A stretch of DNA of 27,080 nt, taken from the NCBI GenBank assembly GCA_001584585.1, contig LSYV01000005.1, positions 1,582,841 to 1,609,920 on the forward strand, written 5' to 3'. A program made the position numbers and the translations under genes. This DNA is from Gonium pectorale. Taxonomy: Eukaryota > Chlorophyta > Chlorophyceae > Chlamydomonadales > Volvocaceae. Below, piece after piece: positions 9,877 to 19,905 of this stretch. The notes beneath the pieces are model-generated. The model was not told the origin of the DNA. It worked only from the letters and a program-made list of their open reading frames with translations, and did no database searches. Numbering within the stretch: the first letter of the stretch is position 1; each line of letters starts with the position of its first letter.

Positions 9877-10925
9877 TCAGCACCCACGTGGCATCGAAGG
9901 GAGCACTGGATGCTTCATTCGGTGCAACCCACCCGCTGCAGCCGTTATGGGAGGGAATGTGACTCGTCTCCTCAAGAGCAGCCATTCCTGCGGCGGCGCC
10001 ATCCATGGCGCGGCATGTCCACTCGCCACCTCACAGCAACAGCACAGCCGTTTGGAGTGGTCGGCACCCGCTCTGCGTGCATTGTTCCAGAAATTGATCG
10101 TCCTCTGCAAGACATGCTGGACACGCTCCTGCACGGTCGGCTCCCAGTCCATCTCCTTGAAGTCGAGGTGGACCATCTGCAGCCGTATCCCATGGATTGT
10201 CCCTCACCCTGAATCCATGGCAGTGTACACAGCAGTCAAAGGACCGCCCGCCGACAAAGTGCAACAACGGCACCAAACATTGCAGTGTTGTCATATGGAG
10301 GCATGGAGCTAGCAATTGAGGCAATCACAACGACCACCAATAAATCACATGCACAACCCATCCAGAATCCTGTCCGGCACCCAAACACCACCTGCAACGG
10401 GCCTAATGGGTGCTGCCTGCCGCCACCACACACCCAAACCATACCAGTGTTCCTGTTTTGGGGCCTATCTGCTGGCACCCTCCAGCGCAAGGGGAGCAGG
10501 TACCTGACATGGCAGGCACAACGCCCCTCAGGCACAATAGCCGCGGGTGAAGGCCTCATGGTACTCTACTGGCAACATGACACACAGCACTCCATTCGCA
10601 TGGAGTGTCCACACCAGTTTCAGGCGCTTTATGGCTGCCTTCCTCCAGTGTATCAGGTGCATTGCCTCCGCCAGTTGCTCCAGCCCTCCTGCATGCCCTC
10701 CAGGCCGAATAAGGCAGTTCTCCTTAACGCGTCCTCCAGTGTCGCTCGCTCAATCCGCTCAGCTGCCCCGTCAGCAGCCAAGTTAACCTTTAGGCACATG
10801 TGCTTCACGGTGCAAGTGTACTCCACGGCTCCAGCAATGTCCTGCGACGTCCTGCGACTGTACAGAGGACCACAAAGGGCACGCCCGTGGCAGGAGACGT
10901 TAGTCTGTTGGCTCCTTGGCAGCAA
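9877..10925 (-). pseudogene. Decayed protein-like fragments, possibly a broken gene or transposon ORF
   Basis: Three minus-strand pieces read like real protein rather than GC-rich shadow. The first, within 10925-10653, contains VKHMCLKVNLAADGAAERIE and TLEDALRRTALFGLEGMQ. The second, in another frame and ending at TGA 10530-10528, contains LEQLAEAMHLIHWRKAAIKR and MLPVEYHEAFTRGYCA. The third, starting just upstream of 10176, contains MVHLDFKEMDWEPTVQERVQ and HVLQRTINFWNNARRAG. The first two overlap by about 100 nt in different frames with no splice sites between them, which suggests a frameshift, and stops separate the second from the third. Position in a repeat-rich island next to tRNA genes fits a dead mobile element or a gene relic. 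No family is recognised. A live gene with misread introns cannot be excluded. Confidence 0.35.
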
Positions 10926-10934
10926 GGCAAAACA

Positions 10935-11006
10935 GGGGAGTTGCGGGAATCGAACCCACGACCTCTCGCACCCGAAGCGAGAATCATACCACTAGACCAA
11001 ACTCCC
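10935..11006 (-). tRNA. tRNA-Pro (anticodon CGG), intronless
   Basis: The reverse strand folds as a complete cloverleaf. The acceptor stem GGGAGTT pairs with AACTCCC. The D arm contains TGGTCTAGTGG (A box). The anticodon stem CTCGC/GCGAG encloses the loop TTCGGGT, so the anticodon is CGG and reads CCG proline codons. The T arm GTGGGTTCGATTCCCGC contains the B box GGTTCGATTCC, and the discriminator is C. No CCA is encoded, as usual for eukaryotic nuclear tRNA genes. It has 72 nt. A second tRNA-Pro on the same strand lies 1.1 kb away (12122-12208) and is almost identical outside the anticodon. Confidence 0.95.
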
Positions 11007-11059
11007 GAAGATGACAATGAGGTAGTTCGCACCCTAAAGGACATTAGGGACACACGCCT

Positions 11060-11268
11060 GTGTCTGGGGAACTTGAACTTCCTATGGGGTTCGATTCCCC
11101 TACACCTCCCCGGAAGTCCCGGGTTCAAATCTGGAGCAGACACGTATGTTTGGAGTCTGGCTGCCGTGTTTCGTTGGAGAGCAGTGGGCACAGAGCTTTC
11201 GGACCGGAAGGGTCCGTACCCCAGTGTCGGGGTCCTGTAACGATGTATTATTATTATTATTATTTACT
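11060..11268 (+). mobile_element. SINE-like retroposon with tRNA-like head and (ATT)n tail
   Basis: Two polymerase III B-box-like motifs occur in tandem: GGTTCGATTCC (about 11088) and GGTTCAAATC (about 11122). GTGTCTG at about 11060 is complementary to CAGACAC at about 11139, as in a tRNA acceptor stem 86 nt long, but the D arm and T stem are degenerate and no good A box is seen. The unit ends with the hairpin CCCCAGTGTCGGGG, then TCCTGTAACGATG and an ATT microsatellite (11246-11264). A tRNA-derived head plus a simple-repeat tail is the layout of a SINE. The 3' hairpin recurs several times downstream. The exact 5' border and target-site duplication were not found. Confidence 0.5.
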
Positions 11269-12121
11269 TGAGCGATGCAGGCAGGCGTGGTGGTGAAGTT
11301 TTGGTCCCTGTTGCGAGACTTCGCTGACCTCGGTTTGCCGCGGAAGGGCTGGGATGGTGTGTCTGCTGGGCACCCCTTCCTGCGGGTCGTGGCTGGACGC
11401 CTGCACCGTTTTTCCTTGGTTTTCTTGTTTACCAACTCGCTTGATACCTGTGTTGAAAAGGAAAACGCTTGATACCTGTGTGTGGGCCTGTCGACCGGTA
11501 TGTGCATTTTGCCGCTCGTGGTCGGGACTGGCTCCGGGATGGCGCGGGTGAGTGTCTCCACAGACATGGTTGGACTAGTTGGGTGGCGGGCCTCTATTGT
11601 GCACGGCCCGTGTGTGGGTTTCTTCCATGCCCAGCCGCGGGCCCCCTGATTGGGTTAAGCACTAGGCCACTGTTTCATTGCTTGGTTTGTCTCCTGGTGC
11701 TGCTTTGCGGCCCGTACTTGCGCAGTAATTTCCCGGTGGCAGGCTGGGTCCCCCAGCGTCGGGGGTACTGTAACGAAGTCTGTCTAAAGGTCATTGTTTG
11801 TCTGCTGATGCTGCCTAGCTGCCCGCGCTCTCCTCCGGGTGTAGCCGGCTGGGTCCCCCAGTGTCGGGGGTACTGTATGTATCGAAGTCCACTTGCCTGA
11901 CCCGGGTGGACCGAAGTCTGGGGCTGCCTTGCTGCCAGTGTATTGCTCGCAGCAATTTTTTGATGGCAGGTTGGGTCCCTCAATGTCAGGGGGGGGCTGG
12001 GGGGGTGGAACTAATTCAGTCACAGAATCCGAGGCCCCTCCTCTCGCTTGATGAGGATTGACTTGAGCAAGCCTTAATGCACGAAACATGACAAGCCACA
12101 TCGTGCATGGAAGTCAAAATG

Positions 12122-12208
12122 GGGGAGTTGCGGGAATTGAACCCACGACCTCTCGCATATCAGGTTATAGCGCCCTAAGCGAGAATCATACCACTAGACC
12201 AAACTCCC
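12122..12208 (-). tRNA. tRNA-Pro (anticodon AGG) with a 15-nt intron
   Basis: The reverse strand has the same arms as the tRNA-Pro at 10935-11006: acceptor GGGAGTT/AACTCCC, the same D arm, and anticodon stem CTCGC/GCGAG. The T arm is GTGGGTTCAATTCCCGC, with one T-loop difference. Between the anticodon stem strands lie 22 nt instead of 7. TTAGGG supplies bases 32-37 (anticodon AGG), and a 15-nt intron at 12172-12158 follows base 37 before base 38 (T). That is the canonical 37/38 position cut by eukaryotic tRNA splicing endonuclease. The mature tRNA would have 72 nt and, with A34 edited to inosine, read CCU/CCC/CCA codons. Confidence 0.95.
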
Positions 12209-12289
12209 GGTAATTGATGACAAACATGCAGTCCACGCATTCACTAACATTTGTCGTACACGCCCTTCGCGTGAAAATTTTCCCGCGGG

Positions 12290-12290
<1 letters not shown>

Positions 12291-12326
<36 letters not shown>
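12291..12326 (+). repeat. (TCTG)9 microsatellite
   Basis: Nine perfect TCTG units stand just upstream of the second long copy in the repeat array. Repeat copies end in CGAAGTCTGTCTGTCTG (for example 12481-12497), so the microsatellite probably grew from the 3' tail of such a copy. Confidence 0.95.
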
Positions 12327-12327
<1 letters not shown>

Positions 12328-12590
12328 GTTTTCATTTTCACACAGCCCAGCCGCGGGCCCCCTGAGCACTAGGCCACTGTTTCATTGCTTGGTTTGTCTG
12401 CTGGCGCTGCCTTGCTGCCCGTACTTTTGCAGTAATTTCCCGGTGGCAGGCCGGGTCCCCCAGCGTCTGAGGTACTGTAACGAAGTCTGTCTGTCTGAAT
12501 GGCTTGCACATCTACTGGCGCTGCCTTACTGTCTCATGGCACATCGGGTTCCCCAGTGTACTGCAACGGTACGGGGTACTGTAATGTTGG

Positions 12591-15173
12591 CTCTCTCTCG
12601 GAGCACCGGCGTGAAGACGAGGGACTGTGTACACACAGACTTCCGGTTTGTAACCATTAGAGGTTCTACGTTCCTAGAGGCACAGCAATCCAACATGGTC
12701 ACCGCCCAAGCCCAAAGAGCCCAACCCCACCAAAGCCCACTACCGGCATTTTACCCACCAGAAGCATGTGAAGTTGTATAGCGAGCACCACAATCTTCAA
12801 GCCACTGCCATTGTGCAATATGGGCCACAGCGGACGGAGATTGTGCGCGTTTGATCACCTGTGAGAGAGGGCATACATACAGACAGAGACAGGATTTGGC
12901 AAAACTACAAGGCGCGAAGCAGGCTGGGCGCAGACAAGGCGAGAAGAGACAAGACACCGCTACAGTGCATGTTGCGGTGTCCATTGGCGGGGCGTGGCGT
13001 AGCCAACAAATCGTAAAGGCCGCATGGCTGGCACGCGGGACTCGCGGAGGTAGCCACAGTGCCAGCGCGGCAATCATCATATGTTGCGGCTACAAAACTT
13101 AACGGTGACCATGCCAATTACGAGTTGGGCTTGGGAGGTCGGTGCCAAGAACCCTACTCCAACCTTGGGGCGCATGCGCCGCCTGCCTGTAGAAGCCAAC
13201 AAGCGCAGTATCCCCGCTAAATGCATTATTACTTGCCTTTCAAACATGACCGTTCCTACTGAGAACGCCCAGCCAGTCGCGCGTGGAAATGGCCGCCAGC
13301 ACGGAAGAAGGTGCAGCCAGTGTCACTGCAGAAGTGAGAGATGGAGAGAGCGGACCAGGACCTAGGTCTAGGAGAGGTCGAGCGGTCAAGGAGCCACGGC
13401 CCTTGCCATGAGGCCGCCGTGGCGAACGATAGCGCCTACATGTACGCTAGGCTACAGGTCCATCAAACACTGTATGAGTGTATCTATAATGTTTCGGCTG
13501 GTGGTAGCTTTGCCGAATAATACGGCGGTGACGCATGTGAAAGGGCAAAGGTCATTGTGTTAAGAAACATACTGGCGCTTGGTGCTTAAGAGCTTCAGCG
13601 AACGGCGAAGGCATTGATGCATTGTGGACGTCACACATATATATCTGCGAGAGCAAGAAACCAAGAGACCAAGAACGTACAAACCAGAGACGTCCATATA
13701 GGATGTGTTTGTATACAGGACCGAGCTTGTATGCAAGTCTGCAGGGAAGAGCCAAGCGCGGCGCATGTCCCCGGCGGCGCGTGTGCTTGAACATGGCGAA
13801 ATCCGTTCATACAGGCCATGTCGCCATTTGTGCACGCCCTTTCTTGGGCCTATGGGGATAGTGGCACACTGGTACAAAGCTGTAGTGCACAGCTCCTACT
13901 CGGCCGTACTCGACGAAGCCCCGGGAGCATAGCAGGCACGGTATCAGACACGGTTGAACTTGGTGCCTCCGCTACGATCCAAGCCCGGGGCAGCCACGCG
14001 GGGACTGCCGCAGCCTCAGATGAGGCCAGGGGAGAGGCTACGGCGCTCCAGATACACTATCTGACCTTTCCCCGTCTTGATGCGAGCCTGGGGTCTGTGC
14101 GGCGAGTGTCCATGCCCCCAAGTTTGGATTGCGACGTGGGCGCAGCTGCTTGCGGTCGAGTGGACGGGCATGCTAGATGCTGCAAAGCCCGCATACAGGT
14201 ACTCTGCAGGGGAGTGTACCGGTCTCACCTAGTGCTCCTCTATAACGCTCAGGGAGTTGGCTGGCGGCTTGGGGTTGCTCGGTGGTGACTACCGATATCT
14301 CGGTTACGAGTATGGTATCCTGGCGACGCAGCAGTAGCGGTCAAGGTGCAGATCGCAGGGCACCGTAATACGACCCAGCGACCCATCGTAACCCAACGCA
14401 CATACCCACCGTCCCATGTGGGGACCCGGTGCTGCTTCAAACACACATGGAAGGGCAGGCGTAAGATTGGTAGTGTATCCTGGCTTTTACAACATGGCAG
14501 CCCAACAGCCTGCATGAAAGGCAGCAACCCTGCATACATACGAATGCAGGCGCTCTACTACTTGCACAGACGGCTCGCACAACTTGCCAACCCTCGCTGA
14601 TCCATGACACGAAAATGTTGCCAGCTGTGCGCACACCGGCGACGGAAATGGGCATGGAAGACACGAACGGCTGTTATCACGCATCCGTTGTTTAGGCGCG
14701 CTGCGCTGTCGCCGTTATTTGCTACGGTAAGATGGGTATTGGCAGATTTGACGGAATGCGCAGAATGTGCACGGAATGCCAACTAGCAACCGCAGCATCA
14801 CCTCTTATCCGTCACAGGCCATGAGCGGTAATGAACAGAGCGGGCAGCGTCCTCTGTTCGCACCCTCCGCGGCAGGACCCGCGCGCTTCCGCCAACGCTT
14901 CACGCCCTCATCCCAAAACAATACAATCAATCGCCAGAACCAACCGATGGGCCTGCAGCTTCTGGGCAGCCTTTCAGGATACGGCCCACATAAGCACCAC
15001 TACGGTGTACGGTCAAAACTGTGCGGGACTCTCTCGACGGCTATCGTGTTGCCACCGCATAGGCGATCCCTCGTGCACACAATGCATGCAGATGCTCGAA
15101 GGAAAAATGTAGTTAGGTTGCGATAAGGTCAAGTGCGCCGAGGGCAGTGGGCCGCATGGAGGGGCTGCGACTC
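12591..15173. other. Gene-poor region, no supported gene
   Basis: This stretch has moderate GC and many short overlapping frames on both strands (the longest about 156 codons, + 13818-14288). None has a recognisable motif or coherent exon borders. A short inverted repeat GCCACGGC/GCCGTGGC occurs at 13393-13423. A TGTAA on the minus strand (14491-14487) lies 683 nt behind the lipocalin stop and could be that gene's polyadenylation signal, making about 14470-15173 its 3' untranslated region. Confidence 0.5.
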
Positions 15174-18100
15174 TCATGGCGGCGCCGGGCCCGCGGGCTG
15201 CGGCTGCGACTGCGGCTGGCCGCGCTCCTGCGCAGCCGCCCGCGCCGCCACCTGCGCAGCCGCCTGGGCCTGGCTCGACGGCGGTGGAGGGGGCGGCGGT
15301 NNNNNNNNNNNNNNNNNNNNNNNNNNNNNNNNNNNNNNNNNNNNNNNNNNNNNNNNNNNNNNNNNNNNNNNNNNNNNNNNNNNNNNNNNNNNNNNNNNNN
15401 NNNNNNNNNNNNNNNNNNNNNNNNNNNNNNNNNNNNNNNNNNNNNNNNNNNNNNNNNNNNNNNNNNNNNNNNNNNNNNNNNNNNNNNNNNNNNNNNNNNN
15501 NNNNNNNNNNNNNNNNNNNNNNNNNNNNNNNNNNNNNNNNNNNNNNNNNNNNNNNNNNNNNNNNNNNNNNNNNNNNNNNNNNNNNNNNNNNNNNNNNNNN
15601 NNNNNNNNNNNNNNNNNNNNNNNNNNNNNNNNNNNNNNNNNNNNNNNNNNNNNNNNNNNNNNNNNNNNNNNNNNNNNNNNNNNNNNNNNNNNNNNNNNNN
15701 NNNNNNNNNNNNNNNNNNNNNNNNNNNNNNNNNNNNNNNNNNNNNNNNNNNNNNNNNNNNNNNNNNNNNNNNNNNNNNNNNNNNNNNNNNNNNNNNNNNN
15801 NNNNNNNNNNNNNNNNNNNNNNNNNNNNNNNNNNNNNNNNNNNNNNNNNNNNNNNNNNNNNNNNNNNNNNNNNNNNNNNNNNNNNNNNNNNNNNNNNNNN
15901 NNNNNNNNNNNNNNNNNNNNNNNNNNNNNNNNNNNNNNNNNNNNNNNNNNNNNNNNNNNNNNNNNNNNNNNNNNNNNNNNNNNNNNNNNNNNNNNNNNNN
16001 NNNNNNNNNNNNNNNNNNNNNNNNNNNNNNNNNNNNNNNNNNNNNNNNNNNNNNNNNNNNNNNNNNNNNNNNNNNNNNNNNNNNNNNNNNNNNNNNNNCT
16101 GGCTGTAGTTGCAGCCGCGCTGCTGCACGGGCTCGAGCACGGAGGTGTCGTACCCTAGGTCCTGTGCCGTACGGAGCATCTCCCGGGTGGCGTTGGGGTC
16201 GTACGGCCGGCGGGAGAAGAACCACAGGCCGCCGGACGACCCGCGGGTCAGCGAGGACAGGCGCGAGGCGTGCATAGTGCTGCCCCAGCCCACCCAGCCC
16301 AGGAAGCGGGAGGCCCAGCTGAGGCCCACGGGAGAGGGGGCCGGCGGCGGCTCCGTGAGGCAGCCGCGGCTTGAGGCGAACTCGGGCGCCCCGCCGCTGA
16401 TGATCGCCCAGTCGTAGCCTGGAGCGGAGGAAGAGGGGGCGCCGGGGTGAGCGCGAGGCTGAGGCGCTGGAGACCCCTTGCGCCAGGTGTACGGGTGACG
16501 GGTTGGGGATACGAGGACCACCACGTGACGGGGACCCGCGCAGTGGCGCCCGGGCTACAGGCGGCCCCGGCGGACACCCCCCCTGCACTGGCCGCGTCGG
16601 TCAGGATTCACACAAGCGCAAGACGCCTTACACGCCGTCCGTCCTGCCACGCCGGCGGGTTCCCTCTTCTCTCTGCATGTATATCGTTTTTTCCGAGCCC
16701 AAATCCGCTACCGGCACGATACTGTCCTCAAAAGCCGGTGCCCTCGCCCAAGCTGCTGTCCCCTCCACTCCATCTGCTCCCTGCCATCGCGACGCCATTT
16801 CCGCTCGCCTCTCCTCACCTCACTCAACCTCGGTGTATGGAACTCCAATACCTAGTTCTAGCATTCACCATAGCCTTCTGCCCATGTTCGATCGTGGTGT
16901 GGCCAAGCTGGATATCGTCCGGAGGGCACCACGCCACCACCGCCCAGCGCCAACCCCTCAACACCCCTGCCAGACCATCCCCCCCGCCTGCCTTGTCCGC
17001 CCTGGCCTCAAGTGTCATTTGCGAAGAACGCAGGCGGAAAGCTCACCCAGCTCGGTGTTGTTGGAGGGCAGGACAGCGACCACCCAGTACTGCCCCCAGC
17101 CCAGTCGCCAGCCGAAGTTGAGCAGGCCGGGCAGCGAGGAGGGGTTGCCCACCTGGTGGCGGGGGATGGGGGGTGCAGGACAGCCAAAGGGGCGCGCAGG
17201 AGACGAATAGGTTTGGGTGGTAGATGGTAATAGCACTATTGAGGAATGCGATCCTGGAGGGAGGCTGAGGGCCCGGGCCCCGGAGCTTCTTTTGTATGCC
17301 AGCGCATCGTGGGGCTGCGTGTCACGCGCTGCGCCGTCAATGGGTCGCCGAGCGAGCCCGGGCGCGGCAAGTGCCCCCCTCCCTCCCCCCAGCTTTGCTT
17401 GTCCCCGCACACTTCCCCCCAGCAGCAGCATGGCTTGGCTGCGGGCGCTTCAGCCGCCATGCCGTGCCATGGCACCTGCCCTCCCTCCAAAGCCCTGACC
17501 TCGTCATCCCCACTCAAGCCTCCGTGCCGCCCTCCCTCCCGCCCCCACGACCGCACCTCCCTCCGCACGAGTTCGTGATCGGTGTCCCTGGGCGTCCGGA
17601 TCCCGCCGCCGTCTACACCCGAGGTGGCGGCGGCCAAATGGTGCATTACGCGCTGATCCTACCATACCCCGGCCCCCATCGTAACGCCCCCGGGTCTCTG
17701 TTTCTTTAACCCCCTGGGAACGCACCAGCAGCTGGGAGTTGGCTTCGGGCGTGTCGGCCGCCTCGGGGTCGGGCACCGCCACCAGCTGCGCGGGGAAGAG
17801 GGGCGCCCCCAGCAGGCGACCGGAGGAGGTGGACAGTCCCGTGCCCACCGGCGGGCCGTTCACCTGGGGGGTGGGGGCGAGGAGGGTGTGCGGTGGGGTA
17901 AACGGAGGTGGGCAGGAGGCAGGAGGCAATCTCGGTAAAGGGTGGACGGAAAGCTTGAATACATGACGTTCCGCGGGTAGGCGGTGCACCTGCAGGCGTG
18001 GGCGGGGGGATGGCTGGATGGCAAAGGCCTGGTAGGAGCTTGCAAGGCATGTGGGAGGGAGAGAGGGAGGGAGAAGGGAGGGGGAAAGGGTTGGGGCAGA

Positions 18101-19905
18101 TAAGAGGAAGCAGGAGTTGGGGGGGCGATGTTCAGGAGCGGTCAGCACTCGTGCACCTGGGAGTGGGAGTGCGGCCATGAGGCACGCGGGGTGCCGCGGC
18201 CGCCGCTGGCGTCGCTGAAATCCCAGCAACCGACCTCACACGACGCTGACGCGCGCACGGTGCCATCTGCCATGCTCCACCCGTCTCTCATCCAGCTGTG
18301 CCCGCGGCCAAGTACCCCTCCCCTCCCCTCCCGGGCGGGCCCTCCGGCCAGCCCGCCCCCCCCCGCCGGGTCCGAGCCCCGACATGCGCCCCCCCTTCAC
18401 CGCCCCCCCCCCGGGTCTGAGCCCCGACACGCGCCCCGCACGCAACGCCCGCCCGCACGCACCCGGCCCCTGTTGGCGTAGTTGATGACCTGGAACACCG
18501 GGACGTCGCGCTGGCCCTGATCCTGATCCTGATCCTGATCCTCCTCGTCCTGGTCGTCACCCAGATCGCCTGCGGCAGCGGCAGCGGAAGAAACGCACCG
18601 ACCCAATTCACGTTCAGGTGCGCGGTGCGGCAGTGGAGGAGCGTGTTCAGGTGCGCGGTGCGGCAGTGGAGGGGCTGTTGTCGAGGTCGCGTGGGGTCGC
18701 GTGGGTTCGCCATGGGTGCCGACGGCGACCGAGTGCAGGTGGAGGTGCAATCGCCACGGTGGATGATCGTGCAAGAGGTAGGCCCCGCGCCCCGCCACAC
18801 GGAGCGCCCACACGTAGCGCCCACACGTAGCGCCCACACGGAGCGCCCACACGGAGCGCCCACACGGAGCGCCCCGGCGCCGGCCGACCGAGCAGCAGCC
18901 CCACCGCAGCCGCCCCGAACCCCTCACTCCGCACTCCTCTATCTTGCCGCCGCTTGGGGGCCATTCCGCTCCAACCTGCTCTGCGGCCGCCCAGTCCCGA
19001 GCTATCCACCACACTGGTCAGCCCCCGTCACGCAACCGCTCCTCCCTCGCCGGCAACCCGCAGCCCCCGGCCCCCCGCCGAGCCACTCATTCCCCCGCCG
19101 AGCCCTCTTTTTCTGTGCAGGTTTCTTTTTTTTTCACTCGACTCACCCTCTGAGGTGCCGGTGATGACCCGTGGGTCGGTCCCAAGCGGCAGCTCGTCAG
19201 CCCCCAGCTGCACGTACGTGGCCCGCACGCAGTACAGGAAGTCCCGCGGGTCCTCCCCTTGGTAGCTGGTGGGCACCTGCTCGCCGCCAAACGGCAAACA
19301 AAGAGGGGCCGGACGGAGAGGGGTCACGGAGGGCGGTCATGGGCGAGAGGGCCGTACCGTACGGCAGCGCATTTGACGTGCGGCGTCCCAGCCGATGTTT
19401 GGGGCGCGTAGTGACCACGCGCATAGCGGAGTCGCACGGGAGAACGGAGGTGGGAGCTTGGAGACGGCAGCAGGCGCTGGGGAATGAAGCTCGCTGCTAT
19501 GGCGCCAGTAACAAGCACCCGGCGCGGTGTAACAACCGAGCAGGAACCGGAGTAAACCAGCAGCCCCAACCCGCCTGTCCGTTTCCTAAAGAGCAATAGA
19601 TCGGATTGCGAGGTGACCAGCATTAGGGCCGCGCTCACCTGCATCTGGACGTACCAGGGCGCCGCCACGAAGGCCGTGAGGTTGAGGTCGGGGACGGAGG
19701 AGAAGCCGGGCGGGGGGCACTGAGGCAGCGGCCCGCCGTACGTCTCGACGGGGCCGCGCTGGTACACGATGATGCGGCCGACCGCCGGCGCGGGGCCGCA
19801 GAAGGCGAGGAGGCCGGCGACGGCGAAGGCGAGGGCGATGGTGCAGGCGAGGGCGCTGCGGGGCCGCGGGGGCGCCCTCCGGTGCTGGCAGGCTAAGCGC
19901 GCCAT
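15174..19905 (-). CDS. Lipocalin-fold protein related to the violaxanthin de-epoxidase lipocalin domain (interrupted by assembly gap)
   Basis: Lipocalins bind small hydrophobic ligands in a beta-barrel; the ligand here is unknown. Minus-strand exons are 19905-19639, 19276-19147, 18569-18463, 17863-17726, 17152-17047 and 16418-16099, the last running into the gap. All five introns have GT/AG borders and matching phases. A hydrophobic stretch at residues 21-43 (TIALAFAVAGLLAFCG) after a basic N-terminus predicts a signal peptide or anchor. The lipocalin start LNLTAFVAAPWYVQMQ is followed by DFLYCVRATYVQLG, VFQVINYANRGRVNG, FGWRLGWGQYWVVAVL and YDWAIISGG, then GLWFFSRRPYDP and LGYDTSVLEPVQQ, as in VDE-like lipocalin barrels. 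An acidic D/Q tract (DDQDEEDQDQDQDQGQ) sits inside the barrel sequence. Beyond the gap, one frame (15300-15177) gives a Pro/Gln/Ala-rich tail ending at TGA 15176-15174, assigned tentatively. At least 356 residues are visible before the gap. Confidence 0.8.
15301..16098. other. Assembly gap (798 N)
   Basis: A run of N lies inside the 3' part of the lipocalin gene. The flanks are very GC-rich and code for Pro/Gln/Ala repeats on the 15300 side, which suggests the missing DNA is a low-complexity coding or intron repeat that could not be assembled. The gap starts exactly at a codon boundary after CAG on the gene's strand. Confidence 1.
18612..18677. repeat. Two tandem 33-bp units in a lipocalin intron
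   Basis: GTTCAGGTGCGCGGTGCGGC and the following bases to GGAG are repeated with a 33-bp period (starts 18612 and 18645). The pair lies inside intron 2 of the lipocalin gene and has no visible function. Confidence 0.85.
18796..18873. repeat. 13-bp minisatellite, six units, in a lipocalin intron
   Basis: Six consecutive units of CACACGGAGCGCC, two of them with T for the second G (CACACGTAGCGCC). The array lies in intron 2 of the lipocalin gene. It is probably a length-variable locus and is not part of the protein. Confidence 0.95.

Larger units (their letters stand above)
11629..12590 (+). repeat. Array of diverged repeats sharing a GGGTCCCCCAG-GTCGGGGGTACTGTAA 3' motif
   Basis: Segments 11629-11790 and 12345-12500 are two copies of one ~155-bp sequence. 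Both begin GCCCAGCCGCGGGCCCCCTGA, share AGCACTAGGCCACTGTTTCA and AGTAATTTCCCGGTGGCAGG, and end with the hairpin followed by TACTGTAACGAAGTCTGTCT. The first has a 10-bp insertion after CCCCTGA. Shorter, more diverged relatives end at about 11880 and 11995, and an interrupted version of the terminal motif lies at about 12545-12586. The same hairpin and TGTAA end closes the SINE-like unit at 11217-11242. A tRNA-Pro gene (12122-12208) and a TCTG microsatellite sit inside the array. The best reading is repeated insertion or duplication of one retroposon family. Confidence 0.75.

Noticed and set aside
11060..11145. A functional class II tRNA on the + strand
   Set aside because: Only the outer 7-bp pairing and B box fit. 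The T stem, D arm and A box are degenerate, so it is better treated as the head of a SINE-like element.
10800..11240. 146-codon + frame containing SNPRPLAPEARIIPLDQTP
   Set aside because: It reads through the antisense of the tRNA-Pro gene and the SINE-like element. This peptide is a known type of spurious translation of tRNA DNA.
13560..14288. Open frames of 60-156 codons on both strands
   Set aside because: No motif, no consistent exon borders, and mutual overlap.
15013..16588. Frames of about 340-500 codons spanning the gap on both strands
   Set aside because: They are long only because N is read as any residue. Spliced lipocalin exons explain the conserved part.
18157..18214. Possible extra lipocalin exon with AG/GT borders
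   Set aside because: It has 58 nt and would break the frame. Joining 18463 directly to 17863 keeps phase and gives a continuous NYANRGRVNG segment.
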